NCBI RefSeq assembly: GCF_002160765.1
Contig: NZ_NFLF01000015.1
Coordinates: forward strand, 27,183-91,182
Reading direction: 5' to 3'
Source: Lachnoclostridium sp. An138
Lineage (GTDB): Bacteria; Bacillota; Clostridia; Lachnospirales; Lachnospiraceae
Length of the DNA stretch: 64,000 nt
The notes under the pieces were generated by a model. That model saw only the letters and a list, made by a program, of their open reading frames with translations, made no database searches and had not been told where the DNA came from. The translations under genes were made by a program, and so were the position numbers. The stretch's first letter is position 1. The number at the start of each line of letters is the position of its first letter. Below are positions 17,872-26,471 of this stretch, piece after piece.

Positions 17872-19230
17872 TTATGCTCCTTTTTGCTTCTTTGACTTTC
17901 CGTCTGCCTCCCAGAGTTCTTCTGCCTTCGGCGTCCATTTCTCCGCGTATTTTGAGGTTCTGTCACAGAGACTGTCCACAGCTTCGGGACTCTGGTAGTC
18001 GGTGCTGACAGCTCCCGTCTCTTTTACCATGGCCCGCAGCTTTTCCGGATTCTCCAGCATGGGGCAGGGACGGAGCATATTTTCATGAAAGGGCTGTCCG
18101 TCGTGGTAGGCCATAAAGAGCGGGCTTTTGAGCGCGTCCAGAAGAGAGGTCTCGTGGATGTTGCAGTTGGAATAGTGGATGAATACGCAGGGTTCCACGT
18201 CTCCCTTTGCGTTGATGTGCAGGTAGTTCCGTCCGCCGGCGATGCAGCCGCCTACATACTCGGCGTCGTTCTGGAAGTCCATGGTAAAGATCGGCTTCGT
18301 CTTACGGAATTCCCGGATACGGCGGTAAACAGTCTCTCTCTGTTCCGGTGTGGGAAGAAGCTCTACAGCGGCGTCGTTTCCAACGGGCATATAATGGAAG
18401 AACCAGCAGAACAGCGCGCCGGAATCAATGATGTAATCAAAGAATTTCTCGCTGCTGATATCCTGGTAATTCCGGCTGGTATAGCAGGTAGAGATTCCAA
18501 AGGGAAGCCTGGAGTTTTTCAGAAGATCCATGGCGTGCTTTACCTTTGCGTAGCTTCCGTCTCCCCGCCGTCCGTCGTTGGCATCCTCGAAGCCTTCCAG
18601 GGAAATAGCCGGAACAAAGTTCTTCACGCGCAGCATTTCTTGGCAGAAATTATCGTCTATCAGCGTGCCGTTTGTGAATGACAGAAACTCGCAGTCCGGG
18701 TGCATCTCACAGATTTTGATCAAGTCGGCTTTGCGGACCAAAGGCTCCCCGCCGGTGTAGATGTACATGTAGACGCCCAGCTCTTTGCCCTGGCGGATGA
18801 TGGAGTCGATGGTTTCCAGGCTCAGGTTCAGCCGGTTTCCGTATTCTGCCGCCCAGCAGCCGGTACAGTGCATATTGCAGGCGGAGGTGGGATCAAGCAG
18901 GATTGCCCAGGGAATATTGCAGCCGTAAGTTTCTTTCATCTCGTTCTGGCGGGAGGTGCCGCTTAAGCTGGCATTGAACAGAAAGTTCTGGAAAAAGGCT
19001 TTTCTTACGCCGGGGTCCAGATCATAAATTTTCAGAATCAGCTGATACCAGTTGTCTTTCCTTTCAATGACGCCGCGGATCGCGTCGCGCTGTCCCTTGT
19101 ACCAGTTTTCCGGAGAGTATTTATCAACCAGAGCCATCAGCTTTGGAATGTTGGTCTCCGGATCGCCTTCTATGTATTTAAGCGCCTGATTGATTGCAAA
19201 GTTCTGCATGGAGGTTTTCATGCCAGTCAT
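17872..19230 (-). CDS. Radical SAM protein with C-terminal SPASM-like region
   Basis: This 452-residue protein has the radical SAM cysteine triad CNMHCTGC (CX3CX2C) at about residue 118, preceded by a PTSA segment, and later YTGGEPLVRK (the SAM-binding GGEP motif). C-terminal cysteines (GGCIAGGRNYLHINAKGDVEPC...CPML) resemble a SPASM or twitch auxiliary cluster. A helical domain of about 100 residues precedes the radical SAM core. Substrate unknown. The gene is divergent from a truncated paralogue (19542). Reading GAAAGGAACG before the ATG gives a good ribosome site. Confidence 0.9.
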   Translation of the reverse strand: MTGMKTSMQNFAINQALKYIEGDPETNIPKLMALVDKYSPENWYKGQRDAIRGVIERKDNWYQLILKIYDLDPGVRKAFFQNFLFNASLSGTSRQNEMKETYGCNIPWAILLDPTSACNMHCTGCWAAEYGNRLNLSLETIDSIIRQGKELGVYMYIYTGGEPLVRKADLIKICEMHPDCEFLSFTNGTLIDDNFCQEMLRVKNFVPAISLEGFEDANDGRRGDGSYAKVKHAMDLLKNSRLPFGISTCYTSRNYQDISSEKFFDYIIDSGALFCWFFHYMPVGNDAAVELLPTPEQRETVYRRIREFRKTKPIFTMDFQNDAEYVGGCIAGGRNYLHINAKGDVEPCVFIHYSNCNIHETSLLDALKSPLFMAYHDGQPFHENMLRPCPMLENPEKLRAMVKETGAVSTDYQSPEAVDSLCDRTSKYAEKWTPKAEELWEADGKSKKQKGA

Positions 19231-19541
19231 AATAAATCGTTCCTTTCTTTTGCGTTTTTTGCATTTGTCTTCCAGGCAAATGCTTTAAATTTTTAAATTT
19301 TAAGCAGATTATAAAAAAAGAAAAAATAAATGTCATGGGACAGAAATCTGGCAGTGTCAAAAATTACGACAAAAGAAGAGAGTGTTACATTTTTGGACAA
19401 ATCTGCGGGTTTGTCCGTTGAGAAACAGAGGAGAACCGAATAAGGTATTTTTAATGGGAATCATGACAGTCTGCTGTCCAAAGAGATGGCAGAAATATAG
19501 AAATAAGGAATATGGAAACATGAGAAAGAAGGTTTTTTCGT
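19231..19541. other. Divergent intergenic region
   Basis: About 310 A/T-rich bases lie between the divergent radical SAM gene and its paralogue. A 7-bp inverted repeat (GGACAAA, 8-base loop, TTTGTCC) is at 19395-19416. A TTTTTGACA-type element occurs on the minus strand near 19353-19361 and may belong to the radical SAM promoter. No gene is seen. Confidence 0.4.
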
Positions 19542-20108
19542 ATGAGCGCTGTATTTCCTCAGATTCTGATAGAGACAATCGTAAGAAAGGCGATCCGGGA
19601 TATCCGGGATTCTCCGAAAAGAAACACCCGGAACCTGATTGATATGGCATTGAATTTTTCGGAGGGGCGGTTCCAGAGCCGTTTTTTTGAGACAGCCCAG
19701 TCCATGCTCCGGGATGAGAACAGCGCTTATTACAGGCTGATCCCGGATATGGCCGTCCATGTAGATACGGAAAAAATTATCAATTTCGGAATTAATCTGG
19801 GCTATAACAGCTGTACGGCCGGAGCAAAAAAGATCCGCGCGCTGGAAAAAAAGGAGCAATTTAATATTCCCTGGTCCATCAGCCTGATTATTTCCGGAAA
19901 AGAATATGAAAAGAATGAAAAAGAGTATCTCCGTGTGCTGGAACAGGGGAAAAGGCTGGGAATCTATACATGGATGCTGTATGCTCCCGGAGGCACGGAT
20001 AAAATACTTGCGCTTGCCAGAAAATATCCGGAATGTGCTTTTGTCATATCCCATAGTTCCGTATGCAGATTTGTTCCGCGCGGAAAGCCTTCATCGGCAC
20101 AAAAATAA
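19542..20108 (+). CDS. Truncated radical SAM paralogue lacking the FeS cysteines
   Basis: This 188-residue protein aligns end to end by eye with the first half of the divergent radical SAM protein: EKKEQFNIPWSISLIISG matches ETYGCNIPWAILLD, LEQGKRLGIYTWMLYAPGG matches IRQGKELGVYMYIYTGG, and LARKYPECAFVISHSS matches ICEMHPDCEFLSFTNG. The CX3CX2C segment is replaced by KEYEKNEKE, so it cannot hold the [4Fe-4S] cluster in the usual way. The frame ends after about 190 residues, well short of a full core. It may be a partner protein or a decaying copy. Confidence 0.6.
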   Translation: MSAVFPQILIETIVRKAIRDIRDSPKRNTRNLIDMALNFSEGRFQSRFFETAQSMLRDENSAYYRLIPDMAVHVDTEKIINFGINLGYNSCTAGAKKIRALEKKEQFNIPWSISLIISGKEYEKNEKEYLRVLEQGKRLGIYTWMLYAPGGTDKILALARKYPECAFVISHSSVCRFVPRGKPSSAQK

Positions 20109-20135
20109 TGCCACAAAATCTGCCACAGATTGACA
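20109..20135 (+). promoter_or_regulatory. Operator-like site upstream of the HTH gene
   Basis: The palindrome AATCTGCCACAGATT (20117-20131) lies within a 27-bp sequence repeated, in inverse orientation and with two differences, at 24221-24247. It overlaps a TTGACA at 20130-20135 and is 66 bp before the HTH start codon. Confidence 0.6.
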
Positions 20136-20200
20136 GTATAAAAAAATATATAATATCATAGAAACGGTATTTTACGAAGGCTGAAAAGGAATGGTGGAAA

Positions 20201-21524
20201 ATGTCGGTTTTGTCAGAAAAGCTGAAGTATTTTATTGATCAGAAAGGATTGAGCATAGCTGATTTGGCCAGAAGCAGCGGAATCGAAAGATCAACCCTTT
20301 ATCAATATATAAAAGACAGGCGGCCGCTGCAGAACCGGGTTCAGCTGGAGTCGATTATGGCAGATCTGCATCTGACGCCGGATGAAAGGACGGACGTGCT
20401 GGAAGCCTATGAAATCACCCGGATAGGAATGAAAAACTATAACCGGCGCCGGAAGGTCCGGGAGATTCTGGAATCGCTTCTGACTCTGGAGGAAGGGAAA
20501 ACAGAGACGGTGAAGACAGTACAGGAGAAGATTCCGGCGGAGGTGGAAAACCAGGGTCTGATCCGGGGAGAACTGGAGGTAAACCGGATTGTCCATCAGG
20601 TGATTTACGAAACCGCAGAGCGGGGCGGAGAACTGAAGCTTCTGGTTCAGCCTGATTATGATCTGATGATGGAATCTCTGATGCTGGTGAAAGGCGGTCT
20701 GGAGAACACAAAGGTGACCCAGCTTATCTGTCTGGAACCGGACAGCGGCCAGGATGGCTGCAGCAACCTGGAAATTATCCGGAGAATTCTGCGCTACAGC
20801 GTGGGGATTTGCCATTATGAGCCGCGCTATTATTATGGAAAACCAAGGGAACATTATGGGACCATGAATGTGATGCCCTATCTGGCCGTCACAGAGAAGT
20901 ATGGCATTCAGATATCCTCAGACAGGAAGACGGCAATTTTACATAATGACCCAAGGACAGTGGAGTATCTGAATGAGTTTTTTGATAAAATGTGTCAGCA
21001 GAGCCATCCGCTGGTATCAAGTATGGACAGTTTTGGAGGCGAACAGGCCAAATGGGGACTGGTATATCTGAACAGGACAGATTTTTCCAACACCATACCA
21101 GAGAAAGAAACAGGGGCAGGCGGTGGAGCTGATGAACTGCTCTTTTGTAGAGGAGTTCATCAAAACAGGCGTGTTCCGGGAATATCCGGCTGTTTTCTTT
21201 GCGGAGCCGGTGAGCAGAGAGGATCGGAGAGAACTGGTAGATCGGGTTTTAAAAGCGGTGGATGAGGGCTGGTATCACATCCGCATGGTACCGGCGGAAG
21301 AGTTTCCGCTGAGTTATCACTGGGAAATTCTTGCCCACAGGGGAAGCAGCATGCTGTTCCAGTATGTTTATCAGAATCAGTTTCAGGTATTTTGGTTTGA
21401 AGAGAGGGATATCCTGGAGGCAACCTACGATTTTCTGCAGAGTTTTGCGGACGGAGAAAATGTGCTGGACGAAAGCCAGTCAGCGGAGCTGCTTCGAAAG
21501 TGGGAAAAGAAGTATCTCACATAG
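20201..21524 (+). pseudogene. HTH transcriptional regulator, frameshifted
   Basis: The first frame (20201-21265) opens with an XRE-type helix-turn-helix (KGLSIADLARSSGIERSTLYQYIKDRR) followed by a large effector-like domain. At about 21100-21123 the homologous reading moves to another frame, which continues MNCSFVEEFIKTGVFREYP to a stop at 21524. The region of the switch is A-rich (gagaaagaaacagggg). The combined product would be about 440 residues. Either an indel has inactivated the C-terminus, or there is a sequencing error; programmed shifting is possible but I see no stimulatory structure. The operator upstream suggests autoregulation. Confidence 0.65.
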
Positions 21525-21569
21525 ATTACGTGGGCGCAAAAGTTTATTGAGCGAAGAGGAGCAGAAAAT

Positions 21570-22610
21570 ATGGGAAATTGTCCGTATGTAAATCAGGCCA
21601 AAAGCGGGCCGTCCAAGGGATGGTACTGCAATCAGGAAGGAATGTATGTAGACTCGTCTTACTGGAAAAATTACTGCAGCGGAAGCACCAGCTACAGGCA
21701 CTGCCCTTATCTGGACGGGGATGACAGTTTTCGTAATTCCGGCAGCTCCGGCGGAAGCTCAGATGGCGGTCAGACAAAAAAAGAAGATGGATATTCCGGA
21801 AGCGGCTATTCTTCTCAGCCGGAATATGGAAGGGCTTCTGCGGAAAGCGGTTATGATTCCGGGTACTCCGGCGGATACGCAGGCGGCGGCTATACGGGAG
21901 GAAGTTCTGGAGGCTGCTCCGGTTCCGGAGGAGGACTGATCGGCGGGATATTCGGCTTTTTTGAGGGAATTCTGGACGCCGGCTTTAAGCTGCTGATTGG
22001 AGGCGGGGCAGTTCTTTTCGTCATTGTTCTGATTGTCTTTCTCTGCTGGAATGGAATCCGCTTTCTGGGAGCGCAGATCGGACTTGTCAAATCTCCGCTT
22101 ACAATCAATCTGTCACTGCCGGAAGACAGTTCTATTCAGGCTGAAGACATTTCCTTCCAGCTGATCGGAGAAAGCGGAACCGGCAAGGCGGTGGAGGAGG
22201 CGCTCGATGAGGATGGCACCTGCAGTATCCATGTGAAAAAAGATACCTATGAATTTGTTCAGAAATATGACGGGTTATCTATTTGTCTGGGCGTGGGAAC
22301 TGTTGACGGAACATCGGAATATGATCTGGCAGCGGACACTCATCTGATGGAGAACTGGATTGTGAGATTCAGCTTTTGTGACACAGAAGGGAATGAAATT
22401 TTTCCGGAGGAGGTAAGCGTCACGGATTCATCAGGCAGCCAGCTGGAGCTGGTGAAGCTGGAAGAAAACCGCTATGTATGTCCCATGGTGAATCTGGAAG
22501 AGACAGGGATGCTTTCTGTCCGGGCGGAAGGGTATGAAGAGGTTCAGGTGGAGCCAGAGACCGGCAGCAGGATTATGAACTGTACAGTAGTTTTGAGGCA
22601 GGAAAGATGA
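21570..22610 (+). CDS. Cys-rich, glycine-linker membrane protein
   Basis: This 346-residue protein is not assigned to a named family. The N-terminus (about 1-50) has a cysteine pattern CPYV...WYCNQEG...YCSG...HCPYL that may bind metal. A Gly/Ser/Tyr-rich linker follows (about 50-130), then one strong membrane helix (about 147-170: LLIGGGAVLFVIVLIVFLCW). The remaining 170 residues look like two beta-sandwich modules. Topology would place the beta modules outside and the Cys-rich part inside. It overlaps the next gene by four bases (ATGA), so they are coupled. Confidence 0.65.
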   Translation: MGNCPYVNQAKSGPSKGWYCNQEGMYVDSSYWKNYCSGSTSYRHCPYLDGDDSFRNSGSSGGSSDGGQTKKEDGYSGSGYSSQPEYGRASAESGYDSGYSGGYAGGGYTGGSSGGCSGSGGGLIGGIFGFFEGILDAGFKLLIGGGAVLFVIVLIVFLCWNGIRFLGAQIGLVKSPLTINLSLPEDSSIQAEDISFQLIGESGTGKAVEEALDEDGTCSIHVKKDTYEFVQKYDGLSICLGVGTVDGTSEYDLAADTHLMENWIVRFSFCDTEGNEIFPEEVSVTDSSGSQLELVKLEENRYVCPMVNLEETGMLSVRAEGYEEVQVEPETGSRIMNCTVVLRQER

Positions 22611-23251
22611 AAAAGAAAGAAAAAGACAACAGAAAACTGGCATCCAAAGTCAAAAACTCCGCTGCGGGCAACGGACATCAGACTGGCAGCGCATCAAGAG
22701 GCGGAGGATTTGACCCCCGCGGCGTTCGCAAAATGGACGCGCAGGCGCGTCCGCTTGGCTCACTGCCCGCAGGAATAAAGAAAACAGCGGCTGTAGCAGC
22801 TGCGGCGGTTATCGTAATGACAGCGGCTGCAGGGCTGACCGGTATCATAAGACAGAAAAGCGCAGAAAGAAAATATATGGACAGCCTTCTGGAACAGGGG
22901 TATCTGTGGGAGACAGAAAGCACGGAAAAATATATCGTGGTGCATGTGGGCTTTCCCGAGACTGTGTCAGAAACTCCGACTGTGACAGTGACGAGCCAGA
23001 AAGATGAGGAGCAGGTTCTGGAGGGGACAGTCACTGTATCCGGAAATTCTCTGAGCTATACGGCGGTGATTACAGAAGGAGACTGGAAGGTGACATCCTC
23101 CTGTTCAGGATGTGTTACTGTGGTAAATAATCTGCGGGTAGAAGAAGACGATGAACTTATCTATATGGGGCAGACTTTGCCGCTGCAGGAGGAGCAGGAG
23201 AAAGGCGTTCTGGATGGGTTCGTGGATGGAATCAGGGGGCTGTTTGAATAA
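22607..23251 (+). CDS. Single-pass membrane protein, hypothetical
   Basis: This 214-residue protein has a basic, disordered N-terminus (about 1-60), one membrane helix (about 62-82: AAVAAAAVIVMTAAAGLTGII) and an extracytoplasmic region resembling a small beta domain (TEKYIVVHVGFPETVSETPTV). Start and stop are clear; the start overlaps the stop of the preceding gene. Its last 147 bases overlap the tail of a convergent zinc-ribbon gene. Confidence 0.65.
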   Translation: MKKKEKDNRKLASKVKNSAAGNGHQTGSASRGGGFDPRGVRKMDAQARPLGSLPAGIKKTAAVAAAAVIVMTAAAGLTGIIRQKSAERKYMDSLLEQGYLWETESTEKYIVVHVGFPETVSETPTVTVTSQKDEEQVLEGTVTVSGNSLSYTAVITEGDWKVTSSCSGCVTVVNNLRVEEDDELIYMGQTLPLQEEQEKGVLDGFVDGIRGLFE

Positions 23252-23566
23252 GACAGCCCCCTGATACATGTTCTGACGTTTTGTTATGATTCTGTTCTGA
23301 TACTGCTGTGAGAATTCCAGGGAACCACTGCGCTGTCTGCCGCTCAGAAACAGGTATACCGGCACGATGAGAAGCAGAATTCCCAGAATTCCTGCCGCGA
23401 GCAGAAGCCATTTTCTGCCCGGAGATTCCGCAGCAGTGTTTTCCTGAATCCTGTTGTCTGGACTATATGTTTTTTCTTCCTTTGGCGGAGATTCCAGCGG
23501 CGTACCGCATTTTTTGCAGTAACGCGCCCGGCCTTCGTTGAGTGTTCCGCAGTGTGTACAATACAT
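23105..23566 (-). CDS. Zinc-ribbon membrane protein with an overrun C-terminus
   Basis: The protein (153 residues) starts MYCTHCGTLNEGRARYCKKCG, a CX2C...CX2C zinc ribbon, followed by a linker and one membrane helix (WLLLAAGILGILLLIVPVYLFL). After about residue 95 the frame runs antisense through the end of the convergent gene and loses family character (PPDSIHEPIQNAFLLLLLQRQ). The natural C-terminus has probably been lost, or the true product ends earlier through a sequence change. The start is ATG 23566 with AGGTGAG upstream. Confidence 0.6.
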   Translation of the reverse strand: MYCTHCGTLNEGRARYCKKCGTPLESPPKEEKTYSPDNRIQENTAAESPGRKWLLLAAGILGILLLIVPVYLFLSGRQRSGSLEFSQQYQNRIITKRQNMYQGAVLFKQPPDSIHEPIQNAFLLLLLQRQSLPHIDKFIVFFYPQIIYHSNTS

Positions 23567-23610
23567 GGATCTCACCTGTCCTTATACGGTTTTTATCTGG
23601 ATTTAAAAAG

Positions 23611-24147
23611 TCAGCGCTTCAGTCTGTATCCGCAGGAGATGCAGAAAGCCATATCATCATCCACCGGCTCGCCGCAGCTGGGACATACGGCAGGGCCGGC
23701 CGGGACTTCCGGCTCAAAAGAGGTGTTTTCCGTGCTTTCTTCCGGTTCCTCAGATAAAGGACAGCCGCATTTTACGCAGAATCTCTGGCCTGCCGCCGCC
23801 GCGGTTCCGCATCTTGGACAGGAGGCGTTGTCTTCTTCGGAATGATTTCGAAGGATTCTGTTTCCGCAGCCGGGACAGAACCTGTCTCCCTCACTGAGCT
23901 CTGCTCCACAGCTGGAGCAAATCAGGCCGTCCTTCAGCTTTTTCAGCTGGCTTTCGAGCTGCCGGAGTTCCGTTTCTGCGGCGTCTGCCGCCTCCACAGC
24001 TGACTGCATTGCAGGCTCCGCGTCATTACGGTGGAACTCATAATATTTTTGACCAAGAGACAGGTATAACTCGGAGAGCTGTGTTCTTTTTTCGGAAATC
24101 TGTTCCTGAAGTGCCGTTTCCTTTATACTGAGATCTGTTGTTTCCAT
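23611..24147 (-). CDS. Protein with coiled coil and three zinc ribbons
   Basis: This 178-residue protein has an N-terminal coiled coil (about 1-80) and then three CX2C pairs-of-pairs: CSSCGAELSEGDRFCPGCG, CPRCGTAAAAGQRFCVKCG and CPSCGEPVDDDMAFCISCG. These are DZANK-type zinc ribbons. No catalytic motif is seen; such proteins are usually adaptors. ATG at 24147 follows AAAGGAG at good spacing. An operator-like site shared with the HTH gene lies 74 bp upstream, so the HTH regulator may control it. Confidence 0.75.
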   Translation of the reverse strand: METTDLSIKETALQEQISEKRTQLSELYLSLGQKYYEFHRNDAEPAMQSAVEAADAAETELRQLESQLKKLKDGLICSSCGAELSEGDRFCPGCGNRILRNHSEEDNASCPRCGTAAAAGQRFCVKCGCPLSEEPEESTENTSFEPEVPAGPAVCPSCGEPVDDDMAFCISCGYRLKR

Positions 24148-24220
24148 GGCGACAGGCTCCTTTCCTGCAGAAAATGAATTAGGTTTCATTGAATTTATGA
24201 TACTATGAAATTTTTGACAG

Positions 24221-24247
24221 CGTCAATCTGTGGCAGATTCTGTGGCA
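24221..24247 (-). promoter_or_regulatory. Operator-like site upstream of the zinc-ribbon gene
   Basis: Inverse-orientation copy of the 27-bp site at 20109-20135 (25 of 27 bases identical), with the palindrome AATCTG-3-CAGATT at 24225-24239. It precedes the minus-strand zinc-ribbon gene at almost the same distance as its partner precedes the HTH gene. Confidence 0.6.
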
Positions 24248-24336
24248 CAGATTTTCTGCTGTGCTGAAAATACTTTTGAAAATAAGGAAAACCGCAAAAA
24301 ATTCGGAAAGAGATGAAAAAGAAACAAAATATTTTC

Positions 24337-24364
24337 TTGACACTGTCAAAATTTAATTTATAAT
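24337..24364 (+). promoter_or_regulatory. Promoter of the T-box/cstA transcript
   Basis: TTGACA (24337-24342) and TATAAT (24359-24364) are both consensus, 16 bp apart, and end just before the T-box leader. Confidence 0.8.
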
Positions 24365-24371
24365 AAATCTA

Positions 24372-24713
24372 AATTGTAAAACGACAAAGCTAAGAACAGG
24401 ACACGGCTTCCGAAAGAAGCGCTTTCAGAGAGTTTCCGGCTGGTGAAAGGAAACAGCGCGAGAGGAAAGTCATCACCTGCGAGCAGTCAGGGCGAAAGTT
24501 TCAAAAGTAGTTCTGATCGGAATTCCACCGTTAGAAGGAAACCTGTTAATCCGGGATCACCTGCGCGCCGTATGCCATATATGCCAGGGCACGATGGGAA
24601 ATACCGGCCGACGGGATAGAGAGACCTTAAAGGTAACAGAAGTGGTACCGCGGAGGAAAGATACTTCGTCTTCTTGCAGAGAGATCTGCAGGAGGGCGTT
24701 TTTTTTGTCCTTT
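24372..24713 (+). ncRNA. T-box riboswitch upstream of cstA
   Basis: The leader contains the T-box core AGTGGTACCGCG at 24641-24652, followed by a terminator (hairpin about 24667-24698, then eight Ts). A large stem I is visible, its base formed by AAGAAC near 24391 and GTTCT near 24510. Uncharged tRNA binding should favour the antiterminator and expression of the downstream transporter. I cannot fix the specifier codon by eye: the 3' side of stem I has several candidates around GAAAGTTTC. Confidence 0.88.
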
Positions 24714-24782
24714 TTACAATGAAGCCCGGGCTGGCGGAAAAAGCCGGAGCCCGGATTTATAATTAAAAGGAGGGTGAAATGT

Positions 24783-26471
24783 ATGAACACACTGGTAATT
24801 GTACTGATCGCGGCAGTGTGCCTTTTTGCGGCATATGTGCTGTATGGACGCTGGCTGGCAAAAAAATGGGGTATTGATCCCAAGGCGGAGACACCCGCAG
24901 TCCTTCACAATGACGGACAGGATTATGTGCCCACAGACGGATGGACGGTATTTGCTCATCAGTTTTCCTCTATCGCCGGAGCGGGCCCTGTGACCGGAGC
25001 AATTCAGGCGGCGGCTTTTGGATGGCTGCCGGTGCTGCTGTGGATTCTTCTGGGCGGAATATTCTTTGGTGCGGTGACGGATTTCGGAGCTCTGTATGCT
25101 TCCGTGAAGAATGATGGAAAGTCTATGGGGCTTCTGATCGAAAAATACATCGGCAAGGCGGGACGGAAACTGTTCCTCGGATTCTGCTGGCTGTTTACGC
25201 TGATCGTAATAGCTGCTTTCGCAGACATGGTTGCGGATACCTTTAACGCATATGTGGTGACAGACGGTGTGGCGGCGCTTTCTGAAAATGCCACAGTAAA
25301 CGGGGCTGCGGGAAGCATTTCTCTGTTCTTCATTCTGTTCGCGGCTGTGTTTGGACTGATTCAGAAGAAAGTGAAATTCACAGGCTGGAAAGAGATTGTG
25401 CTTGGACTGGTCTGCACGATTCTCGCCTTCGTATTTGGTATGTCGTTTCCGGTAATTCTGGGAAAAGACATGTGGATTTACATAGCGTTTGCTTTTATCT
25501 TCCTGGCGGCTGTTCTGCCTATGTGGTTCCTGATGCAGCCCAGAGATTATATGTCCACCTTTATGTTCGCAGGAATGATTGCGGGAGCAGTTCTGGGTCT
25601 TGTGTTTGCGCATCCCACGATGAATCTTCCCGCATATACAGGCTTCCACAATGAGAGCCTGGGAAATCTGTTTCCGATTCTGTTTGTAACGGTGGCCTGC
25701 GGAGCGGTATCCGGTTTCCACAGCCTGGTATCCTCCGGTACCTCTTCCAAGACGGTTTCCAATGAAAAGGATATGCTGAAGGTGGGCTATGGGGCCATGG
25801 TCCTGGAAAGCCTTCTGGCTGTCATTGCCCTCTGCGTGGCAGGAGCCGCAGCCGGCGCGGATGGCACCGCGGCGGTGGGAACGCCGTTTCAGATTTTCTC
25901 CTCCGGCGTGGCAGGCTTCCTGGAGATGTTCGGCATCCCGGTTTATGTGGCCCAGTGCTTCATGACCATGTGCGTGTCTGCTCTGGCATTTACGACGCTG
26001 GATTCCGTGGCCCGTATCGGACGTATGTCCTTCCAGGAGCTTTTCAGCGTAGATGATATGGAACATGCGGAGAGCTGGAGAAAGGTTCTCTGCAATAAGT
26101 ATTTTGCGACGCTGATTACCTTGATTTTCGGTTATATTCTGACGCAGGTGGGCTACTCCAATATCTGGCCCCTGTTCGGAAGCGCCAATCAGCTTCTGAG
26201 CGCGCTGGTTCTGATTACTCTGTGTGTATTCCTGAAGATTACGGGAAGGGAGCTGAGAACTCTGATACCGCCCTTTGTGATTATGCTCTGCGTGACCTTC
26301 ACGGCGCTGGTGCAGCGCACCATTTCTCTGGTACAGGCATTCTCCGCCGGAACGGGTGTGTTCATGGTAGAAGGTCTGCAGCTGATCGTGGCGGTACTGC
26401 TGATGATCCTGGGAGTGACAATCGTGGTCACTTCGGGGAAAGAACTGGTGAGGAAGAAAGCGGCCGGCTGA
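24783..26471 (+). CDS. CstA-family carbon starvation/peptide transporter
   Basis: This 562-residue, highly hydrophobic protein with over a dozen predicted membrane helices matches the CstA family: YGRWLAKKWGIDPKAETPA near the N-terminus, FAHQFSSIAGAGPVTGAIQAAAFGW, GAVTDFGALYASVKNDGKS, and SGFHSLVSSGTSSKT. CstA proteins take up peptides or pyruvate. It is shorter than E. coli CstA (about 700), as in many Firmicutes. The start is ATG 24783 after AGGAGGG. T-box control implies that the cell raises uptake when a specific aminoacyl-tRNA is scarce, which fits peptide or amino acid import. Confidence 0.9.
   Translation: MNTLVIVLIAAVCLFAAYVLYGRWLAKKWGIDPKAETPAVLHNDGQDYVPTDGWTVFAHQFSSIAGAGPVTGAIQAAAFGWLPVLLWILLGGIFFGAVTDFGALYASVKNDGKSMGLLIEKYIGKAGRKLFLGFCWLFTLIVIAAFADMVADTFNAYVVTDGVAALSENATVNGAAGSISLFFILFAAVFGLIQKKVKFTGWKEIVLGLVCTILAFVFGMSFPVILGKDMWIYIAFAFIFLAAVLPMWFLMQPRDYMSTFMFAGMIAGAVLGLVFAHPTMNLPAYTGFHNESLGNLFPILFVTVACGAVSGFHSLVSSGTSSKTVSNEKDMLKVGYGAMVLESLLAVIALCVAGAAAGADGTAAVGTPFQIFSSGVAGFLEMFGIPVYVAQCFMTMCVSALAFTTLDSVARIGRMSFQELFSVDDMEHAESWRKVLCNKYFATLITLIFGYILTQVGYSNIWPLFGSANQLLSALVLITLCVFLKITGRELRTLIPPFVIMLCVTFTALVQRTISLVQAFSAGTGVFMVEGLQLIVAVLLMILGVTIVVTSGKELVRKKAAG

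Noticed and set aside
24714..26066. A 450-codon open frame antisense to cstA
   Set aside because: The composition (His, Arg, Gln-rich) is that of a mirror of a membrane-protein gene; cstA is clear on the other strand.
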